Notes under the pieces: model-generated | What the model saw: the letters and a program-made list of their open reading frames with translations, nothing else | The model's database searches: none | What the model was told of the DNA's origin: nothing | Source of the DNA: Chondrosia reniformis | Taxonomy: Eukaryota; Porifera; Demospongiae; Chondrillida; Chondrillidae | Direction of reading: 5' to 3' | Assembly: GCA_947172415.1 (NCBI GenBank) | Contig: OX359198.1 | Span: 2,759,401-2,823,400, forward strand | DNA: 64,000 bases | Translations under genes and position numbers: made by a program | Shown: positions 57,514 to 64,000 of the stretch, piece after piece | Position numbering within the stretch: the stretch's first letter is position 1 | Layout: each line of letters starts with the position of its first letter

Positions 57514-58710
57514 TATCTAGAGTGTGTGTTTCAATAACTATCTAACTATTTATGACAATCTTTGGAAGTGACATACGTTAATGGTAAACGCATGATGTAT
57601 ATGGCAGTGGGCGGAAGACCTTTTATCATGACATTGATATTGGCAAAAGAGAGAGACCCAGATTGTGTTAGACTAGCAATTTTGAGCAGTTATATTTTTA
57701 AGAATCTCACTTAACTTTAATTGACATTTAACAAAATATACTTTTTTGTTTGGTTTCTATTACAAGTAGCATAATGATGATCCAGTGATGACTATATATA
57801 CATAAATTAGTATTACAAGGTCAACAGAACAAGTAATATACAAAATTGTATATAACAAATCTCTGAATTATAATATAATGAATAATTGAAACTATTTGTT
57901 TTGGATTACGTACACAAATATGAACTTAGCATTTTACCGTTTTAATAATTAATAGACGATTGTACAACAAAAACAAGAGATATTTCGGTATGAATTTAAA
58001 TTTTACATAATAGATAGGTTTACACATAGTTTATGCATTGGTATAATTATTTATTTAATCGCTATATGTATAATTGTATAATATATGTGTTATTGTATAT
58101 TGTATGTGTGTTTATATATATGTGTGTTTATATAGTATATGTGTAATTATATTGTTTATATTTGCACATGCATATGCATGTCTTTTACACATTTTCATGT
58201 GACTGATACATGCCTTTGTAAAGTATGTGTGTAGTAGCTGACACTCTCCTGCACAATTTAGCAGGATAATAGGTGTAAGACCTAATACTTATAACAGACT
58301 AAGTAAGAACTGTTCATGAATGTATTAGCATTCTACAAACTTAGACATAATGTCTTCATGTTTGTGCAACTTTTGCACACTATATTAGTGAGTACTTTAT
58401 ACTCACTTGGTCCAACTATATAACTGTGTTTGGTTACAGTATATTGATTCTAATTTTACAGTTTCCTTTAATGCAGGCACTTCCAAGACATGCACTAAAC
58501 ATGTCACACTGGCTACCACAGCCATCTGTACATCCTCCATTACATCCAGGGCTGGTAACATGCTTACGGGCATCCACTTGCCCCTCGAAAGCAAACACCT
58601 CCCTGTGGGATGCATTCATGCCTACCTCCGTGTGGTGCATCATGGGATCACTCTAGCTATTAGGGTGCTGCTAAATGGCATGAGTAAAGGTGACATCTAT
58701 GAAATACGCC
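57514..58710. other. AT-rich spacer after the Helitron
   Basis: Contains TATGTGTGTTTATATA-type simple sequence at 58060-58160 and no clear gene. A minus-strand frame (58434-58643) is unusually Cys-rich (CNGGCTDGCGSQCDMFSACL) but lacks a start, signal peptide or known spacing. The Helitron 3' terminus should be here but I could not fix it. Confidence 0.45.
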
Positions 58711-58774
58711 AAGTAGTTCGAGTTTGCATAGGGGCGCCAGGCGCCCCCACGACTTTTTTAAACTCGAACAACTT
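58711..58774. repeat. 64-bp hairpin with GC-rich core
   Basis: AAGTAGTTCGAGTTT (left) pairs with AAACTCGAACAACTT (right) at 14 of 15 positions. Inside is the perfect palindrome GGGGCGCCAGGCGCCCC (58731-58747). It stands out sharply in AT-rich DNA and lies nine bases before the first tRNA-like repeat. Confidence 0.85.
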
Positions 58775-58783
58775 GTTTTTTCC

Positions 58784-59935
58784 GGTGACCCAGCCTGGTA
58801 TTGAACCAGGGCATCCTTGTACCTTGGATCCAGACGATGTCATCCGTAACACCATAGGTCACGTGGGTCACCCAATATATGTTGTAAATGAAGTCCTATT
58901 TATGTAACACACACTTTTGACCCTCCATGTATATGTAATATAAAAGATATATAATATGCATATAAGATAAATACCAAATATATAATATATATATATGATA
59001 TATAATACGTATACGGGATGTATGCTTTTTTTCTTTTTCCAGGTGACCCAACCTGGTATTAAACCAGGGCACCCTCGTAACTTGTATCCAGACGAAGTCA
59101 AACATAACACCATCGGTCACGTGGGTCACCCAATATATTTTGTAAATGAAGTCCTATTTATATATCAATCACTTTTGACTCCAAGATATATAATATGCAT
59201 ATAACATATATACAATATATATTATACGTAAGATATATAATACATATATAAGATGTATACTTTCTTTTTCCCGGTGGCTCAGCCTGGTATTGGACCAGGG
59301 AATCCTCGTAACTTGCATCCAGAGAATGTCATCCGTAACACCATAGGTCACGTGGGTCACCCAATATATGTTGTAAATGGAGTCCTATTTATATAACACA
59401 CACTTTTGACCTTACATGTATATGTAATATAAAAGATATACAATATGCATATAAGATTAATACCAAATATATAATATATATATATGATATATAATACGTA
59501 TAGGGGATGAATACTTTTTTTCCGGGTAACCCAGCCTGGTATTGAACCAGGGCATCATTGTACCTTGTATCCAGATGATGTCAAACGTAACACCATCGGC
59601 AACGTGGGTCACCCAATATATGTTGTAAATGAAGTCCTATTTATATATCACTCACTTTGGACTCTACAAATGTATGCATTATGTAAGATATATAATATGC
59701 ATATAAGATATATACAATATATATTACATATAAGATATATAATACATATATAAGATGTGTCCTATTTTTCTTTTTTCAGGTGACCCAGCCTGGTATTAAA
59801 CCAGGGCATCCTCGTACCTTGTATCCAGACGATGTCATCCGTAACAACATTGGTTGCGAGGGTCACCCAATATATGTTGTAAATGAAGTCCTATTTATAT
59901 ATCACTCACTTTTGACTCTACATATATATAATATA
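58784..59935 (-). repeat. Tandem array of five tRNA-like units (period 231-258 bp)
   Basis: Exactly 89-bp conserved segments lie at 58784-58872, 59042-59130, 59273-59361, 59525-59613 and 59779-59867. Read on the minus strand, the ends GGTGACCC and GGGTCACC pair perfectly in units 1, 2 and 5. An internal CCTGG-TTCAATA-CCAGG forms a 5-bp stem with a 7-base loop like a T-arm/B box. A degenerate A-box (TGACCGATGGTG) is near the minus-strand 5' end. Two bases lie between T-stem and end stem, so it is not a canonical tRNA. Spacers are TATATAAGATATATAATA-rich and also repeated. Likely tRNA-derived SINE heads or tRNA-like pseudogenes in tandem. Confidence 0.8.
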
Positions 59936-61225
59936 TAAGATATGCACTTGTACCTTATTACTGTTGCTTAGGGATAGGCTGCCTTATAGCGAACAACACG
60001 TAACAAGCGCTAATTAATAAAGAATTTTTGTTTTCAATCATTAAGAATGAATGCGTCATTTAGTGTTATCGGTTACACACCGGAAGGAATTTAATATCGT
60101 CCATTGTTAAATTAGTTATAGCATCCTTATGCTTAATTGATTTACGTATCGTATATAATCATCTCGCTTTGTATCATTGTCTTATAATCGTCTCACTTCG
60201 TACGTATTGTATTATACAATTAATGTCTAATATAAGCCTTAAGCGTGAAAACGGCTTTTCAGAGCTCTTTGCATTGTAGCTATAACATGATTCACTTCTC
60301 TAGCTATCGTCAAATACTTACTTTTTACGTACCTTTTGTTAACGAATTATTCGTATGCAGCAACTCTTGCAAAGCCGCAGTTGAACTTCAGAGCAATCTG
60401 ATTATCGACTGATATCCCTCTTGCCTTTTTTGGGGGGCATATTCTTCTCTGTTGTAGACCAAAATTCGAAAATTGGCGATCCTTAGTGTGAATAACACCT
60501 TACGACGATCCTCGATCACTTGCGTCAACATACATATATACATACATGTATATATCCCAGTTACACAACTTAGGATTTGTGCAATATTAACATCCGGCTA
60601 TAAAATTTCACCGTTTGCGTTTCAAATGTGTAAATCATCCCATGAATAAACTTATTTGCTAATGAATATGATTTAAATGTTAAGAAATGGCGTCGGTTGC
60701 AGAAGTGAAGGAAAATTGCCTATGCGCTTAAGTTAGAAGATCCTCATAGTCATGTAGTCGGCTTCAATGGATTCAGTGAGTGTCATTTAGTAAGAATTAA
60801 GAAGTCCGTTTGCGTCTGAGCTTTATTTCCCAAGATATGAAAGATTAAATAGCATTTACTAATCTATTAAAAGTGTCTTTTCACAGTTTACTTCTCAACG
60901 GATAGGCGAATCGAAACGGACTTCTTAATTTTGTTAGAATACATTGTAACCTTTCCAATAAAGTATAGAACGTAGTGCTAGCTTTTTCCTATAATAAGCG
61001 CATAGTGTCTGAGAGTTTTAAAATCGGCCCTTTTTAACACGTTATATCTTCGATATTGGTTGTTCAATCTCGCTCAAATTTTTGATTTTGCTGACATTTA
61101 AATAAGCGCTTCGATGTATACCAGTTTAAGTTAGCAAATTGTCTCTGTTAGAACAAACCTTGCTTTTTAAAGTGTTTATAAAAAAACGTAAAAACACGCA
61201 GATCAGTCATATGGCACCTGTGTGT
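59936..61225. other. AT-rich spacer with one MITE
   Basis: No gene is recognised. The only structured element is the inverted repeat at 60795-60930. Confidence 0.5.
60795..60930. mobile_element. 136-bp MITE-like element with 17-bp perfect TIR
   Basis: AATTAAGAAGTCCGTTT at 60795-60811 is the exact reverse complement of AAACGGACTTCTTAATT at 60914-60930. The interior is AT-rich and non-coding. Target duplication is unclear, so the superfamily is not assigned. Confidence 0.75.
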
Positions 61226-62585
61226 AGTTTTATGTACTAGTTGTATATACTAATTTTATGTACTAGTTGTGTGTACTAGTTGAATGTACTAGTTGTATGT
61301 AATAGTTGTATATACTAGCAACTATCTGTATGTATAAGGACTAGTTGTATATACTAGTTTTATTTATCTATTATATATACTAGTCGTATGTCTTAGTAGT
61401 ATGTTCTAGTTTTATGTATTATTTCTATGTACTAGTTATATTTGTATGTTCTAGTTGTATCTACTAATTGTATGTACTAGTTGTATGTATTAGAAAACAG
61501 TTGTATATATAAGTAGTAGTTGTGTGTACTAGTTTTATGTACTAGTGTGTATATATGTACTAGTAACTAGTCGTATGTACTATTTATATGTACTAGTTGT
61601 ATGTACTAGTTGTACGTACTAGTTGCATGTACTAGTAACTAGATGTATGTACTAGTTGCATGTACTACTTGTATGTACTACTTGTAAGTACTAGTTTTAT
61701 GTACTATATACGAGTTGTATATACCGGTAATATGTACTAGTTATATGTATGTACTCATTGTGTGTAATTTTTATATGTACTAGTTATATTTAGTAGTTGT
61801 AGTTACTAGTTGTATGTACTAGTTGTAACCACCAGTTGTATATATAGGTACTAGTTGTATGAACTAGTTGTATGTACTAGCTGTATGTACTAGTTGTATG
61901 TACTAGTTGTATGTACTAGTTGTATGTACTAGTAGCATGTACTAGTTGTATGTACTAGTTGTAAGTACTAATTGAATGTACTATTTGAATGTACTATATA
62001 GTTGTATGTACTAGTTTTAGTACACGTATATTCCAACTCTATGTTCTAGCTCTATGTACTGGTTCTTGTTATATTTACTAGTTTGACGTTTTAGTTGTAT
62101 GTACTCAATTGTAAATAGTAGTTGCATGTTCTAATTGTATGTACTAGTTGTATTTACTGGTTAGAGGAACTAGTTTCATGTACTAGTTGTATGTACTAGT
62201 TGTGTGTACTAGTAACTAGAGGTATATATAAGTACTTATTGTATGTACTAGTTATATGTACTAGTTGTATATATGTACTAGTAACTAGTCGAATGTACTA
62301 GTTGTATGAACTAATTATATGTACTAGTTGTATGTACTAGTAACAATCTGTATGTATAGGAACTAGTTGAATATACTAGTTTTATTTACCTATTATATGT
62401 ACTAGTCGTATGTCCTAGTAGTTAGTTCTAGATTTATGTATTAGGTATATGTACTAATTATATTTACTAATTGTGTGTAATTGTTGAATGTATTAGTTGT
62501 ATATATGTACTAGTTGTACGCAATGGTTACTAGTTGTATGTACTAGTTGTATGTAGCCAATGTGTATGTACTAGTTTTATGTACT
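61226..62585 (-). repeat. Satellite block in inverted orientation
   Basis: Units read TTGTATGTACTAG on the plus strand, the reverse complement of CTAGTACATACAA in the earlier blocks. Units are more degenerate at the left edge. The orientation switches at the palindrome GTACTAGTAC (62581-62590). Confidence 0.93.
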
Positions 62586-64000
62586 AGTACATACAACTAG
62601 TACATACAACTAGTACATAAAACTAGTCCACACAACTAGTTCACACAACTAGTGTGCTGTTCTTCTTCTTCACGATTGCGCAATCGAAATTTTGCCATAG
62701 CAACAAATGTCGCAATTTTTCTTGCCGTTTCCATGGTTACATGAGCATAATTATTTTGGTGGCAAGTTTGAAAAAGACTCACTTTTCACATTAAGCACTT
62801 TTGTCGCCCTATTTTGAACCCCACTATACAGTTGAAAATTTTACATTTATGGTGAAATGCACTATACATATAACTAGTCCACACAACTAGTTCACACAAC
62901 TAGTATATATAACTAGTACATACAACTAGTACACGCAACTAGTACATAAAACTAGCATTGAGTACATACGAGTTTATCCAACTAGTACATACAACAACTT
63001 CATACAACTTGTACATATATATGTTACTTACAACTAGTACATACAACTAGTATTTACAACTAATACATACAACTAGTACACACAACTAGTACATATTACT
63101 AGTACATACAATTATGACACACAACTAGTACATATTACTAGTTCATACAACTACTACACAAAACTAGTCCATATAATTAGAACATACAACTAGTACATAC
63201 AACTAGTACATACAACTAGTACCAAAAAATATTACATACAACTAGTACATACAGGAAGTACATAACTAGTATATATAACTAGTATATGTACCTTATACAT
63301 ACACCTAGTATATATAACTAGCACATACAACTAGTGTGTATAAATAGTACAAACAACTAGTACATACAACTATTTCTTACAACTAGTAAATATAACTAGT
63401 ACCAGTACATAACACTATTGCAGACAACTGGTACATACAACTTATACAAACAACTAGACCCTACAACTAGTTACTAGTACATACAACCAGTACATACAAC
63501 TGGTATATACAACTAGTACATTCAGCTAGTTTATAGAACTAATATTTCCAATTAGTACATACAACTAGTACATACAACTAGACCATACAATGAGTTACTA
63601 GTACATACAATGACTTCATACAACTAGTACATAGAACTAGTACTTACAATTAGTACATACATCTAGTACATACAACTATTACATAAAACTAGTGCTACAG
63701 CTGGTATATACAACTAGTATATACAACTAGTACATATAACTAGTACACACAACTAATTCACACACTAGTACATACAACTAGTACATATAACTAGTACATA
63801 CAACTAGTACATTCTAGTAGTACATACAACTAGTACACACAACTAGTACATACAACTAGTTCACACAACTAGTACCTACCCAGTACTTAGTATAACTAGT
63901 ACTAGAACGTACAACTAGTACCTACAACTAGTACATACCACTAGTTATTACAACTAGTACACACTACTAGTACAAATAAATAGTGCATACAACTAGTACA
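62586..64000 (+). repeat. Satellite block in direct orientation, to the window end
   Basis: CTAGTACATACAA units in the same orientation as the main block, interrupted at 62656-62860 by about 200 bp of unrelated AT-rich DNA, and open at the window edge. Confidence 0.93.
62656..62860. other. Unique insertion inside the satellite
   Basis: About 205 bp without satellite units (GCTGTTCTTCTTCTTCACG to TGAAATGCACTATACAT). It contains no ORF, no obvious inverted ends and no match that I can see elsewhere in the window. Confidence 0.6.

Noticed and set aside
58407-58907. 166-codon frame ending in PVTQPGIEPGHPC
   Set aside because: The C-terminal part is a translation of the tRNA-like repeat and recurs in each unit. 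Such frames are common artefacts of tRNA-derived repeats.

Overview
This window looks like intergenic or heterochromatic DNA from an animal, most likely an early-branching marine invertebrate (sponge or cnidarian). That assignment is an inference from its AT-rich base composition, short introns, the mixture of transposon families, and protein families I associate with sponge and cnidarian genomes. I found no intact host gene. Almost all protein-coding sequence is decayed transposable-element sequence, often nested. The one recognisable host-type gene is a broken SLC26-family anion transporter.

Layout. 1-4142 is the 3' part of a Ty3/gypsy LTR retrotransposon (gag, protease, RT, RNase H, integrase) ending in a clean 191-bp LTR. 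4817-8906 is a minus-strand non-LTR retrotransposon with a restriction-like endonuclease (copy A). 8907-12880 is mostly featureless. 12889-14449 is a pseudogene of an uncharacterised multicopy family that resembles a transposase. 14882-15676 is a dead piggyBac transposase. 16150-17930 is a dead Ulp1-like protease/PHD gene. 18943-21503 holds a duplicated non-coding block split by a long hairpin.

21488-29464 is one pogo/Tigger-like DNA transposon with very long terminal inverted repeats. A CR1/L2-like LINE has inserted in its left repeat and a 765-bp foldback element in its right repeat. 29470-32910 is a large ACTAGTACATACA-type satellite array containing a 1,299-bp near-identical tandem duplication. 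33688-38381 is the broken SLC26 gene. 38496-39853 is a 5' fragment of the same non-LTR family (copy B).

41117-51893 is a third, nearly full-length non-LTR copy (copy C). It is split by a 6,544-bp CACTA/EnSpm transposon at 42000-48543 that has matching terminal repeats, an AGG target duplication, subterminal repeats and two divergently transcribed genes. 52044-57513 is a Helitron with Rep and PIF1 helicase domains and a C-terminal OTU-like protease domain. 58711-59935 contains a GC-rich hairpin and five 89-bp tRNA-like repeats. 61226-64000 is satellite again, in inverted orientation and then flipping to direct orientation near 62585.

The elements do not form one pathway. They record successive insertions: a satellite field, non-LTR elements into or beside it, CACTA into a non-LTR copy, and a LINE and a foldback into a DNA transposon. 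The most informative parts are the nested boundaries, which can be read to the base, and several repeats with unusual structure (tRNA-like array, long hairpins, satellite flip).
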